Shown one piece after another: positions 29,332 through 39,775 of a stretch of DNA of 44,951 bases. The stretch is from Owenia fusiformis. Lineage: Eukaryota; Annelida; Polychaeta; Sabellida; Oweniidae. The translations under genes and the position numbers were made by a program. The DNA lies in NCBI GenBank assembly GCA_903813345.2, contig CAIIXF020000002.1, forward strand, positions 26,676,455 through 26,721,405, in the 5' to 3' direction. The notes under the pieces are model-generated. The model was not told the origin of the DNA. It was given only the letters and a program-made list of their open reading frames with translations, and made no database searches. Within the stretch, counting starts at the first letter, position 1. Each line of letters begins with the position of its first letter.

Positions 29332-29960
29332 GATTTTGAACAGTCATATCTTTCACCATGAATACTTTCTGGGCATAAATACAGTGTTTTTTAGTTTTCT
29401 TTCAAGAGAAGCCCCAATGATAGTAAAATATCAATCCAACTCTATAAAAAATATGGAGTCGGACCCCACCTTGGCTTTTTTTAAATGTTAGGCTTATTAT
29501 CTAAAAAGAGGATCTTGTTTTTCTCAATTTAAACAAATTGAATGTTTTTTCTACACTGTATCAACAATTTCTGAAAAAGGGTATTGAAATGCGTTAACGT
29601 TATAAACCAAATATCCCATGTTATTTTCCCATAGGGAAAACTCGTGCTATCCATTGTTTTCAGCATCATTTTGGTCATCGAAAATTTATATCTTCGAAAC
29701 AAACTTTCAATACCATTCTACTTTTGAAGAGGTTTTAGAACCCTTGTTGAATAATCTTTTCATGGAATAAAAATCAGAAAAAGAAGATCCTCTTTTGAGT
29801 AAATAGGTTCGACATTCGACTATTCATAATTTTTCGAATTGTTCGATTGCTATTTTTATCATCATGAATACTTGACTTAAAAGAAAACATATTGTTTCAA
29901 TAAAATAATGAATTTATGCCCAGAAAGTACTCATGGTTAAAGATATGACTATCTAAAATC
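29332..29960. repeat. foldback element, ~200-bp imperfect arms
   Basis: GATTTTGAACAGTCATATCTTT at 29332 faces AAAGATATGACTATCTAAAATC ending at 29960. ACTTTCTGGGCATAAAT and AAAAGAGGATCTT(G/C)TTTTTCT segments also pair across the centre. Confidence 0.78.
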
Positions 29961-31540
29961 ACTAGCCATACTGCACATGAACCTTTGCTACCCTGGACGC
30001 AGCCTAGTGAGTGAATTTCCTCCAACCTCAAGCAATAATATCAAATTTCATATATCTGTACTCCTGTGACAATCCCCTATGTCAAAGTCTCACCCCTGGA
30101 ACAATACTCAGTGTGTCAGATTTCTGTCCCTCCATGGAGTCTCACGCAAACTTCTGAATGGTGTATGACGCGACAGTTAACTAGATTCTCCGGAGCAGAT
30201 CTAAAAAGTTTCAAGGGGGGCCCACATTTAAGGTCTAAAAATTGTTGGCTCAAATTATGAGAATTTAAGGCCTGTTTTCATAGTATGCACGCAGTTTGGA
30301 TACCCCGCCTTGATACGGCTGGCAGAATGTTCTTAACTGAACATTCATTGATTGCGCTTTTTACACAAGGGAACTCGCAAATGTTTTTGCAGAACCCGGT
30401 GTCAATTTCCATTGTCCTATGTTACATCAACATTAAAACACAATTAATTGGTTGCTTGGTAACAAAGAAAGTAAACTATCATTGTTTAACACTCACAATT
30501 TAAAGAAAGATAGTGGTCAAGCAAAGCAAGTCAAATAGTGGCAACATTTAAGTCTGATAGTTACCATGTGCGAATACCGTTCCGGGCTAGACTATATCCT
30601 ATTTAGTCTGAATTATATGCAGACTATAATGCACCTATGTTAAAGTTTGGTAATTTTTAATATTTGTTTACATAGGAAGTGCTATTCAAAATGGCCGATT
30701 TGGTAAAATTAATTTGCACATTTTTACTTCAACTAGCCTTATTTCCACTTGACAATAGGCTGTGCTACTTTTTATTGCATTTAATTGTACCTTACTACTT
30801 AATTGAGATTTTGTAAAGCTTATTTTATTGAAGAAATGGTTCCTCTAATTGATAATTTTGTGCAAAAAATTTCACTGCAATTTCCACAGGAAAGTAGTAT
30901 ATCATAACAGACTGACTTCTAGTCAGTCTGTTGGATACATACTACGTTCCGGGCGGCAGGGTCCCTATATTAATAACTATACAGGAAAAGACATAAAATA
31001 AATTATTTCTCCATGAAATTATAACACAAAGTAGTTATGTTGTTGGTCTTTATTAATGGAAGGTTTTAAGTAATGTTATCGAATACAGACATAATTAGAG
31101 CAGGACGTCCAAGACTTTTGGATCACCCCTCGTAATGCTGCGACGTGATAATTTGTGACTCGATGTCAACTTGTTAAGTTCCAAAATGTAATCTTTTAAA
31201 GTCAGTTTTGTTTTGTAGATTAAAACAATGGTTTAGATAATAAAACCGAACACGCAATAAACAATAAAGTTCTTGAACCAAGAGGATACTTCTTATTTTA
31301 AGAAATGCCACTTCATATTTTAACATTTTGATAAGATATCAGTAATGCAGGCATACTTATTGTAAACAGAATTTTGACCGCATTACAACCATGACCTTTT
31401 ATTCTGAATATTGGACGTATAATGCTTGAAATCTATCAATACAACGGCCGATCAATATATAATGTCTAGTAAACAATGTATACCCAAACTGAATATAAAG
31501 ATTTAAAACCCGCTGAAGGTAGTACACAATATATAGATTA
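29961..31540. other. no gene recognised
   Basis: Intergenic. A small perfect hairpin (ACAGACTGA-CTTCTAG-TCAGTCTGT) lies near 30908-30932. ORFs of 60-72 codons show no domain. Confidence 0.5.
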
Positions 31541-31661
31541 TTTTTCACGAATCTACAGCTACAGGGGGTCTGCGAGGATTGCAATCAGGAAACAAAAGCA
31601 AATCTTTTGTTTAGTGAGTGCAATCACAGTGGACCCCCTGCAACTGTGGATTCGTAAAAAA
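31541..31661. repeat. 58-bp-arm hairpin
   Basis: Arms 31541-31598 and 31604-31661 with a 5-nt loop. Matching blocks include AC(A)GGGGGTC and its complement GACCCCCTG(C/T), and AAACAAAAG with CTTTTGTTT. Confidence 0.85.
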
Positions 31662-31705
31662 AGAATCCACACTTTAGTCTAGATGCACACGCGGTCCTAA
31701 CTTCA

Positions 31706-32070
31706 ACCGTTAATTTGAATTTTGACCTACCGGATGAAAATCAAGGATTACGAGTCTCATACTACACCGTTTTTCTTCAAACTTGTTCCATCCAAAGCAT
31801 AACAAAAATCCCTTTCTGATGGTACATTATTCTCTTAAACAGAGTCCCTACTTCCAGCGGCATTTTGGTCCCCAGCTGTAAGAAGGTCTTCTAACAGCTG
31901 GGGACCAAAACTCTGCTAGAACGAGGGACTCTACAATAAAGTAATGCACCGACAGAAAGGCAATTTTGTAATGCTTTGAATAAAACAAGTTTGAAGAAAA
32001 ACGGTGCAGTATGAGACTCGTAATCCTTGATTTTCAAACATCCGGTAGGTCAAAAATTCAAATTAACGGT
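31706..32070. repeat. long snap-back palindrome, ~175-bp arms
   Basis: Arms 31706-31879 and 31894-32070 with a 14-nt loop. ACCGTTAATTTGAATTTTGACC faces its complement, as do AATCAAGGATTACGAGTCTCATA and the inner GGTCCCCAGCTGT. Identity is high for much of the arms, so transcripts could fold into a long hairpin. Confidence 0.88.
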
Positions 32071-32073
32071 CGA

Positions 32074-32322
32074 ACGCATTGCCCAGTTGATTTTATTTTC
32101 AGTTGACCTTGCATAGCTATCTATTTCATATTTATTTACTCCTCCTATAAGTTCCCCAAGAAAGTTCTCAAGATCTTCATCCGTGTCGATATCTGTCAAT
32201 TCCTTGAAGGTATCCTGAGTCAAGGTATCCATCCTTTCGTATTCCATGCTTCTTCTCGAATGTTCAACTACGGTAACTGTACTGAACATAGCGTTGACAC
32301 CACGTACACACATGCAATACAT
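32074..32322 (-). pseudogene. orphan acidic ORF abutting a foldback insertion; unrecognised
   Basis: The minus-strand frame has a coding-like middle: MDTLTQDTFKELTDIDTDED, then a short stretch ending ARSTENKINWAM, after which the frame runs into the arm of the palindrome at 32070. The pattern of acidic lead plus N-x-x-T-x-x-K-x-x-W-A-like ending faintly recalls the N-terminal domain seen before Crypton-like tyrosine recombinases in marine invertebrates. This is a weak resemblance. It could equally be a chance ORF. Confidence 0.3.
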
Positions 32323-32481
32323 ACAAATCCAATACTAATCAACATTGCCCATTCAAATGATCACGGGTCAGTGCACTCACTACGCTTACTATAGTTCATT
32401 GAAAATTGGCTATTACTAGAGCGTGTAGGTTACTAAAGATTACCGTTTAGCTTGCATAGGTGACAGTGTATTGGTTTTAAG

Positions 32482-32583
32482 ATAGAGAAAACATTCGTGA
32501 GAGTTAATTCTTTGAAATTAACGGTTCGGCTAACGCCTCAACGTTATTTGCAAAGAATCAACTCTCACTCATGCTTTCTCTAT
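32482..32583. repeat. 42-bp-arm hairpin
   Basis: ATAGAGAAAACATTCGTGAG at 32482 faces CTCATGCTTTCTCTAT ending at 32583. Inner arms share GAGAGTT(A/G)ATTCTTTG(A/C)AA. Confidence 0.8.
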
Positions 32584-33219
32584 AACATAATTGCAACTGC
32601 AATTACTGTAAAATTATGGGCAGCTCCGGTGGCCAATTCCCCCGTTGCTATGCACATAACCATATTTTGCCATATATTGTAAGGGGCTCGGAAATAGTAT
32701 TGAAAGATGCAGAATTTGACACTGCGTGTCTGTGCCTTACAATGAAAATAAACAAATTATAAAAGAAAATAAAGCAAAAAGTAACGATGTGATATAGATC
32801 GGCCTTGTGTACCTACCAAATAAAAAAGTCCAGGCTGTGAACAACTTATTATTAGTTCAAAGATTTGGTGCTTTAATTCTCGACGTGAAAGTGTGATTCA
32901 GTTACCTAAAGTGTATATACGTGGCTAGAAAGTATGGATGACATCAACGTCTTTCAGAAATAGGCTGTTGATGACACAGACTTGATGATAACCCGATGAC
33001 AAGGAATATATTTCATTTATCAATTTAGATCGAATCAGATTTAATTTTTGACAAGTACAGTAGGATGATCGGTTATAGCAATCAAATTCAAACATGTTCT
33101 CCTTATGTCAAGTAATTCTAAGAACATCTTCAGATATAACACAATGGTTCTTTGTGATGCTTTTGCTAAGTGGGTTGTTGACATTTGACACGAAAATACT
33201 CGTTACTGATACGTCAGAC
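32584..33219. other. upstream region of gene B
   Basis: About 640 bp; no coding or repeat feature recognised apart from the promoter at its right edge. An ACGTCA (CRE-like) word at 33211-33216 precedes the TATA box. Confidence 0.5.
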
Positions 33220-33227
33220 TATATAAG
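33220..33227 (+). promoter_or_regulatory. TATA box of gene B
   Basis: TATATAAG lies 42 bp upstream of the ATG at 33262, at nearly the same distance as in gene A. Confidence 0.6.
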
Positions 33228-33261
33228 AAGAGTGACATAAATATCATCTAATTTTTCAATT

Positions 33262-33347
33262 ATGGCCGTCGTACAATCGTCGTTCCTTTGTTTCGTGATT
33301 TTTTGTTTTATTTATTCCAACGCTGCTTCTGCAGAAGGAAAGGAAAG
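33262..33347 (+). CDS. gene B exon 1: signal peptide
   Basis: It starts MAVVQSSFLCFVIFCFIYSN and continues AASAEG; hydrophobic core with a likely cleavage after SA. Phase 2 donor GTAATC. Confidence 0.82.
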
Positions 33348-35824
33348 GTAATCAACTTAAAATTTAGGAATAACTTAAAAGTAAAAAGTATGTATGTAAC
33401 CGAGCAAGGCAGGGCATCTCACAAGCGCTATTAAATATTATACCATTTCAAATTGATTCTTGATCAGTACTAATGCTAATTAATTTTTCGTTTAAGGGAA
33501 GATGAAATCAATGATAACCTTGCTGGTATCTACAGAGCGATGAAAAAACACCCTTCTGCAATGGCGAATGCTCGTAAGTGATGTAATAATTACAATTTTA
33601 AATAATGTTATTTCAAAATACACTTAAAAAACATTTTCTACACTTTTCATATACGTTCGAACTCAAACTTCTTCCACTGGCACGTTTTGTCAATTTACGG
33701 TGAAGGTAATGTAAATCAGCCATAGTATATTCGTAGTGACATCTTCAGTTGATTCATAATTTGTTTTTGTTTTTTAATTTTATTGAGTACTTGCAGGGAA
33801 AACATGCTCAATTTGGCAGGCTGAGGGAAACGAATCAGACCACTATATGATAAATCCTAATAGTGAGGGAACACCCGTTATTGTGTATTGCGACATGTCA
33901 ACTAGCCCAGCGACAATGGTCCTTGAACACGATCACATGGATACGAAATCTCTCGTTGGACCAAGATGTGATTTCGAGGCATGTGTCCGAAGCGGTCCGT
34001 TTTCTTATTTCTCAGGATCAAAAGATAGATTGCTTGAGATAATTTCGGCATCAAGATCGTGTCAACAGCATGTCAGGTATTTATCATTAATTAGTTTTTA
34101 TGTTAGTTTGGTCATTTTTGTGTAATTCCTCCACTATTTATACACATAGTACATGTTTACTATTCCAGTATGGTAAGGTTATGTTGGTTCCTTGGGAGAG
34201 ATTAATAAAGCAAACTACCCACCAACACTTACAGTTTTCTTATTGCTTTGTAGATACGATTGTTTCAACAGTGGAATGGACTTTACCCGCTGGACAACCC
34301 CTGATGATAGGACACGATCATACTGGGGTGGCTATCCAAAGGGAGAATACTCAGAGACTCGTTGTGGATGCTTCCTCACTGGACAATGTACAAATGGTAA
34401 GTGTGAACAAGAAGTAAAGCGCGATAAGCAGACAGCGGCATCAGAGGTATATCAAAGGTGATAGTAAATTGCAAACCTAAATTGCAAACCTAATTAACAC
34501 AGAGCATTTTGTTATAGAGTTGTTTTGTTTTTATCTAGTTTTAGAAAGAGAACCCAGAGTATTGTTATATCCAATGGGGTATATAGATATATTATTACTT
34601 TACAGGACAGCTTTGTAACTGTAACAATGGAATAAATTTTGACAATCAATGGCACGTTGATGAAGGTTACATTGTGTCGGAAACATCTACTACGTCAGCA
34701 ACAGAGCTTCCCGTCATGGAAGTTGCCTTTGGACGTTTCCCACTTGGTTCCTCCATGGGGAACTACACAATCGGGCCTTTAAAGTGCACAGACAAGGGTG
34801 ACAAATCATTTTACATTAGTCAGATAATTTTACATATGCAAATTCTCAGTGATATTTTTCCATTCGAAATGACTGTATAATTAAAGGATACAACTTGAAT
34901 ATATTATTTCAGTAAAGGGATGTCCGACTGCCCCTAGGCATGACAATTCAATTAACGATGCTAGTGGGCTTGGCCATGTAGCAGGAGACGTAGTGAACTA
35001 TACTTGCTCCGAGGGATACGAAAGCGAGGGATCAAACATTGTATCTTTAACGTGTAGAGGGGATGGTTCCTGGGAAAGTAAAACAATATCTTGCCAAAGT
35101 ATGAATTTATATTTTCAGTAAAAGTCTAAAACTGTTAAATTTTCTGTTTTATTTGCTAGAGGATCTGGGTGGTAGTAATTATCATTCTTCATAGTCAAGC
35201 TATTATAGGCATTATGCCACTGGAAAATCAGTTCGACTCGGACTAAAATAATCCAAGTTGCTACTGGAGATGTTGATTAATTTTGAACCCAAACAAATAA
35301 GGGACACTAGCAATCTTTCTAGTACTCAATGTATCTTCAATCTCGCATGCTGCATTAATATCCACATATTTGAAATGCATCGGAAAAATTGCATAAGGTA
35401 AATCTATTTTTGCAAAGGGGTAAACTGTGGTGATCCTGGTACTTCAAACAACACAAATCGAGCATTAAATGGTACACGTTATGGCGATACTGTGTCATAT
35501 ACCTGTACTAGTGCATACAAGTACGAAAGTGGTGATAGAACACGAACATGTGGTGCTAATGGAACTTGGACGGGACAGATATTGACATGCCAACGTAAGT
35601 GTAACTTCCTGTAATGTAATGTATTTTTGTAAGTTTTTATTTGTAGTCAAGCTTAAAGAGAATATTATTTTTGTCAAGCTAGTCGTCTAATATAAACTAT
35701 TGTTTTCCAGCGGGTTTGGTTGCTTTTGATGCTCGTGGAACCGGATCTTCATATTGGAATCGGGCAGGTGCAGTAAAGTTTATAGACGATTTGAATATTG
35801 GTGACGCCTATTCTAGAGTAACAG
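33262..35824 (+). CDS. gene B: tandem paralogue of gene A (fibrinogen-like-sushi-sushi-C1q), 3' incomplete in window
   Basis: Eight exons: 33262-33347, 33497-33573, 33797-34076, 34254-34396, 34606-34797, 34913-35098, 35418-35594, 35711-35824. Exons 3-8 have exactly the same lengths (280, 143, 192, 186, 177, 114) and phases as gene A. Exons 1+2 sum to 163 nt in both, so the visible 1255 nt match gene A exactly. Domain order is the same: signal peptide, linker, CNTNAP-type fibrinogen-like, two sushi, start of C1q. The fibrinogen-like exon 3 agrees at roughly four residues in five by eye. The two C1q exons that should follow are not visible between 35825 and 44951, where repeats and a LINE lie. 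They may be beyond the window or lost. Without them the C1q fold would be incomplete. Confidence 0.85.
33497..33573 (+). CDS. gene B exon 2: linker
   Basis: Encodes EDEINDNLAGIYRAMKKHPS plus a short tail. It shares only the IYR.MK core with gene A. Confidence 0.75.
33797..34076 (+). CDS. gene B exon 3: fibrinogen-like domain, N-terminal part
   Basis: Contains KTCSIWQAEGNES and later VYCDMSTSPATMVLEHDHMD, nearly as in gene A. 280 nt. Confidence 0.88.
34254..34396 (+). CDS. gene B exon 4: fibrinogen-like domain, middle
   Basis: Contains YDCFNSGMDFTRWTTPDDRT and YWGGYPKGEYSETRCGC. 143 nt. Confidence 0.88.
34606..34797 (+). CDS. gene B exon 5: fibrinogen-like domain, C-terminal part
   Basis: Contains QLCNCNNGINFDNQWHVDEG and GNYTIGPLKC. 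192 nt; donor GTGACA is weaker than in gene A. Confidence 0.86.
34913..35098 (+). CDS. gene B exon 6: sushi/CCP 1
   Basis: GCPTAP, VVNYTCSEGYES, LTCRGDGSWES and ISCQ give the four CCP cysteines. 186 nt. Confidence 0.9.
35099..35417. other. gene B intron 6
   Basis: 319 bp between the two sushi exons; nothing recognised. Confidence 0.65.
35418..35594 (+). CDS. gene B exon 7: sushi/CCP 2
   Basis: NCGDPGTSNNTNRALNGTRY, VSYTCTSAYKY and TCGANGTWTG. 177 nt. Confidence 0.9.
35711..35824 (+). CDS. gene B exon 8: C1q domain, part 1
   Basis: LVAFDARGTGSSYWN and DDLNIGDAYSRVTG. 114 nt, with a usable acceptor (TTTTCCAG) and donor (GTATTT), so it looks competent to splice onward. Confidence 0.85.
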
Positions 35825-36462
35825 GTATTTAAATTAGATTTTTCAAATACATTGCTCTTGCTTTTAGAATGGCTAGCTTTTTTGTTTATAAGTCTATTGC
35901 CATGCTTGACTTCCATAATTTGCAGTGACTAAAATGTTTAAACCAATGTACTTGTACATAAAAAATGCAAGGTAAAATGAATCCCTCTTTAAATTGATAT
36001 GTTTGCAAATTATGGCTCTAACATTATTAGTGACTTGATGAATTTTCAAACGATAACGATTGTTCACATATTGTTTTACAAATTTTGGTTAGACAATAAA
36101 CAGCATAAAGATGTACATAATACAATGGCAATACAACATAACAAAGTTGTTGAAACCCTTAATGTGTTGTGGTAATTAAATACTATATATGTATTTGATA
36201 ACATGAATATGTATAAAATGTTTTCTATACAATGTTAGTTAATGACATACTGTTAACCCTAATGTGGACAACAACAGGGGGTCGTGTGTTTCCAAAGTTG
36301 AAGAGGTACAGCAACTAAGGTACCATATTATAGGTCATTCAAAACCCTCGAGGGAGGTGTATGAAAGTCTCAAAAAGTATGCCAAATGAGGTCAAAAGGG
36401 GGAGAATTTTGTGTATTTTCTACTTTTTCAATTAAACAACAACATGTATATTTTGCTAGTTA
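35825..36462. other. gene B intron 8 or 3' flank
   Basis: About 640 bp AT-rich, no C1q exon or other feature recognised. Confidence 0.55.
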
Positions 36463-37246
36463 TCCCAACGAACGAAGTTCGTTAGGGATATAGTGAAGCC
36501 CTCCGTCCGTCTGTCTGTCCGTCAGTCCGTCAGTCCGTCCGTCAGTCAGTCCGTCCGTCTGTCCGGAAGATAACTCATATACTAGTTGACAGATTTTCTT
36601 CATATTTAGTGGAAAGATGTATATTGGTGAAAAGTTTTACGCAAGAAAAAATTTTTCAAGATGGCCGCCGCTTTAAAAATGAAGGGACTTTTTCGCAAAA
36701 ATCATAAATTTTTCATTCTAAACCAAAGTAATTAATATTATTGTTTGAAATTTTGGTAGTGTATTCACAACATTTATCTATTTCACATATATTCTGTGTT
36801 TTTCATCCTGACCCCCAGGGGCCATGTATGGGGGGACAGGAAAACAGAATTTTTCGCTAATTTTTAGATCTTTCTGAAGTATAGCTTTATTATACTCAAA
36901 TGAAAGGCAATTAAATGTAGATTGCAAATATTGTATCTTTTTTCTGATTCGAGCCTCGTAAATTTCAAAATGGCCGTCTAATGTACGACTTCGCAATAAT
37001 TTTTCGATCCCTTCAAAGTATGGCTATATTATACTCAAATTGTAGGAATTTTGGAGTAGATCACAATTATGGTATTATTTTTCAGATTTGTACCTCAGAA
37101 AATTCTAAATGGCTGCTTTGCAGGAATTCGCAATTCTAAAATCTAATTTTTCAACCAAAGTAATGAGTATAATTGATTGGAATTCGGTAATTGATATTTT
37201 GTTCGTTGGGATTTGCTACTCCGCGGAGTTGCCGTTATCTAGTTAG
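36463..37246. repeat. dispersed element with TCCG tracts and short inverted ends
   Basis: It starts ATCCCAACGAACGAAGTTCG, followed by TAGGGATATAG and a TCCGTCCGTCTG tract (about 36502-36562). It ends GTTCGTTGGGATTTGCTACT-CCGCGGAGTTGC. The ends ATCCCAACGAAC and GTTCGTTGGGAT are inverted repeats. The interior carries AAGATGGCCGCC and AAAATGGCCGTC words as in the array at 26250-28110. Confidence 0.75.
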
Positions 37247-37389
37247 AAAAGGGTAAAAATGTAATAAGCATAGGATCTACCTTTTTAGGACAAAAACAGT
37301 GGATGAATTTACCTTTCCTAGATCTGAAGAGGTAATTTGATCGAACATTTGAGGGGATGAAATATCAAAAAATGAGGGGAGAGAAGACA

Positions 37390-39775
37390 AGGCAAAACTT
37401 TCTCATGAAAAACGACTTCTAAATGACTATGGACAATCTAAGTAAAAATGACAAAAGTTATTGGAAAATAATTAGTCTCATTTCTTGGTAAAAAATTTAA
37501 TTTATCTGGCATTCCAACCATTCTTGACCCTAATACTGGTGCACCTCTTACAAGTAATTTAGAAAAGGCTAATGCCTTCTTGACATTTTTTGTTAATAAA
37601 AACCATGATGACATAAATGATAGACCACTACCTGACTTTCCTCTTAGAACAAACTCTCTTCTCATTTCAGCTAAAACTGATCAATTTGAAATCATGAAAT
37701 TTATACTGCAACTTGATCCTTCTAAATCTTGTGGACCAGATAAGATTACAAATAGGAAGCTTAAACTAACTGCTCATACAATTTCAAGACCACTATCAAT
37801 ACTTTTTAATAAACTTCTTACAAATAAAACATTTCCAAATTGTTGGAAGACTGGAAGTGTCTGCCCAATATTCAAGAAAAATGACAAAACTAATATTACG
37901 AATTATAGACTAATAACATTGTTAAGTACCATTTCAAAACTTTTAGAAAAAGTTCTAGCTGACCGAATAAAAAAACACCTTTTGACCAATGAACTTCTTT
38001 TTAAACACCAGTCTGGCTTCTTACCTGGACATAGTACTCATTCTCAGCTACTGGCGATGGAGCACTTTCTTTCATATAATTTTGATCAAGGTAAAGCAAC
38101 AAAAACAATATTTTTGGACATTGCATCTGCGTTTGACAAAGTTCCGCATAAACTATTACTACATAAGCTAAAATCCTATGGTATCCATGGACAGTTATTC
38201 AAAATTATTGAATCTTATCTAAGTGATAGAAAGATGTTTGTAAATATCGGTGGTGATTCATCAGGCTCATCTGAATCTGGATTTATAAACTGTGGAGTAC
38301 CTCAGGGCTCCATACTTGGTCCTATTTTCTTCATCCTCTATATAAATGACCTTCCTGATAACTTAAACGAACAGTGTTACATCTATGCGGATGATACTTC
38401 GCTTCATTTTTCCTTTGATCCTAAGAATCCTCATCAAATTGATAATACTGTGAACTTGAGTCTCCAGAATATTGAGCTTTGGTCGAAAACATGGGGCTTA
38501 CAGTTTAAGCCTGAAAAAAGTTGTGAAATCATTTTTCACGGATCCAAAATGAAACTAGACAATGTTAGTTCATCTACTTTAAATAATATGGAAATTGAGA
38601 GAGTCAATGTGCACAAACATCTTGGTTATACTTTTGACCCTTGTCTAACTCATAGACAGCATACAAATGATATCTTTGACAAAATTAGTAAAATGCTTGG
38701 TCCATTAAAGGCACTCAAAAATATGATGACTTCTAAACCCATTGAAACTATTTTTAATTCTTTCATTCGTCCACATTTTGAATATGGAACTGTCCTGTAC
38801 AATACAGCTCCTAAGTACCTCCTTCAAAGACTAGACGGATTATACTATCAAGCTGCACACATGTATCTTGCTCTGGTTGTCTTTATGGAAGCAGTTTCGA
38901 TAAGGTGCTTTCTCTACTTCAGTGGCCTACTCTGGAAACCCGGCGAAAAATTCAAATAAATAATCAAATGTTGAAAATAGTTAATGGCCCTGTTCCAATA
39001 TACGTTGATGAAATTTTTGAAAAATTCCGTAACCCTAGGGGTCGTGATCTTCGCGAACACCGCGAATTCAGATTACCTGTCCGATGCTCAGAAACCTATC
39101 GTAAATCCGCAGTTCCAGCTGCTATTTCTAGCTGGCTTAGTCTTCCAAATAAAATCAAACTTTGTAAGACTCTTCAAACCTTCAAACAGAAACAAAAGTT
39201 ATTTTTTCGGATCAACCTCAAACTATATCTGCAAGCCAACTCAACATCTCAAGAAATCATGAAATTATCATTAATCGACTTAGAGCTGATCTCCTGTTTA
39301 AAGCCCAGTTATATGCTCACAACTTTAATTTTATTGATACTCCTAATTGTACATGTGGACTTCCCCAAACCTTGAAACATGTTTTCTTTCACTGTCTACT
39401 ATTAACTGCAGAGAGAGAAAAATTATTTAAAGATATCAATGAAATAGCACAAATTGAACATAGAAATCAAAATTATTACTTGAACTTATTTAAGCATGGA
39501 GATCTTGACATCTCCCTAGATAAAAATTATTCACTTATTTTGACAACTGTTGCAACTTTTCTTCACACCAACAATTTGACTCTCAAAACCTAACGAGTAC
39601 CGACCCGGCTTCCAGACCTGATATCACCCAGAAAACTCATGTGCCTGACCAGCACATATTTGCTATTATATTATATTATTTGTGTTTATTTGCTCCTCTA
39701 TAATGCTGAAAGGCGATCGAGGTGTTCTTGTGTAAAATATTTTACTGATATAAATAAATAAAGTAATGAATACGA
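37390..39775 (+). mobile_element. 5'-truncated non-LTR retrotransposon (CR1/jockey-like LINE)
   Basis: It encodes RT without a recognisable upstream endonuclease, so it is 5' truncated, as LINE copies often are. The 3' part is A/T-rich and ends near AATAAATAAAG at 39750-39770. It lies in the sense orientation downstream of gene B exon 8, possibly in intron 8. The left border is approximate. Confidence 0.82.
37436..39593 (+). pseudogene. LINE reverse transcriptase ORF, broken by two frameshifts
   Basis: The main frame 37580-38959 shows SKSCGPDKI, GSVCPIFKK, the AFDKVPHKLLLHKL block, CGVPQGSILGP and the catalytic YADD at 38384-38395. Homology moves to another frame at about 38860-38900 (FDKVLSLLQWPTLETRRK) and to a third at about 39225-39250, giving the C-terminal Cys/His module (NCTCGLPQTLKHVFFHC). 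There is also an upstream in-frame stop near 37488. It cannot make a full polymerase as it stands. Clade assignment (CR1/jockey) is from motif style only. Confidence 0.85.

Noticed and set aside
37438-37665. Minus-strand ORF over the LINE start
   Set aside because: It is a shadow of the sense RT coding region.
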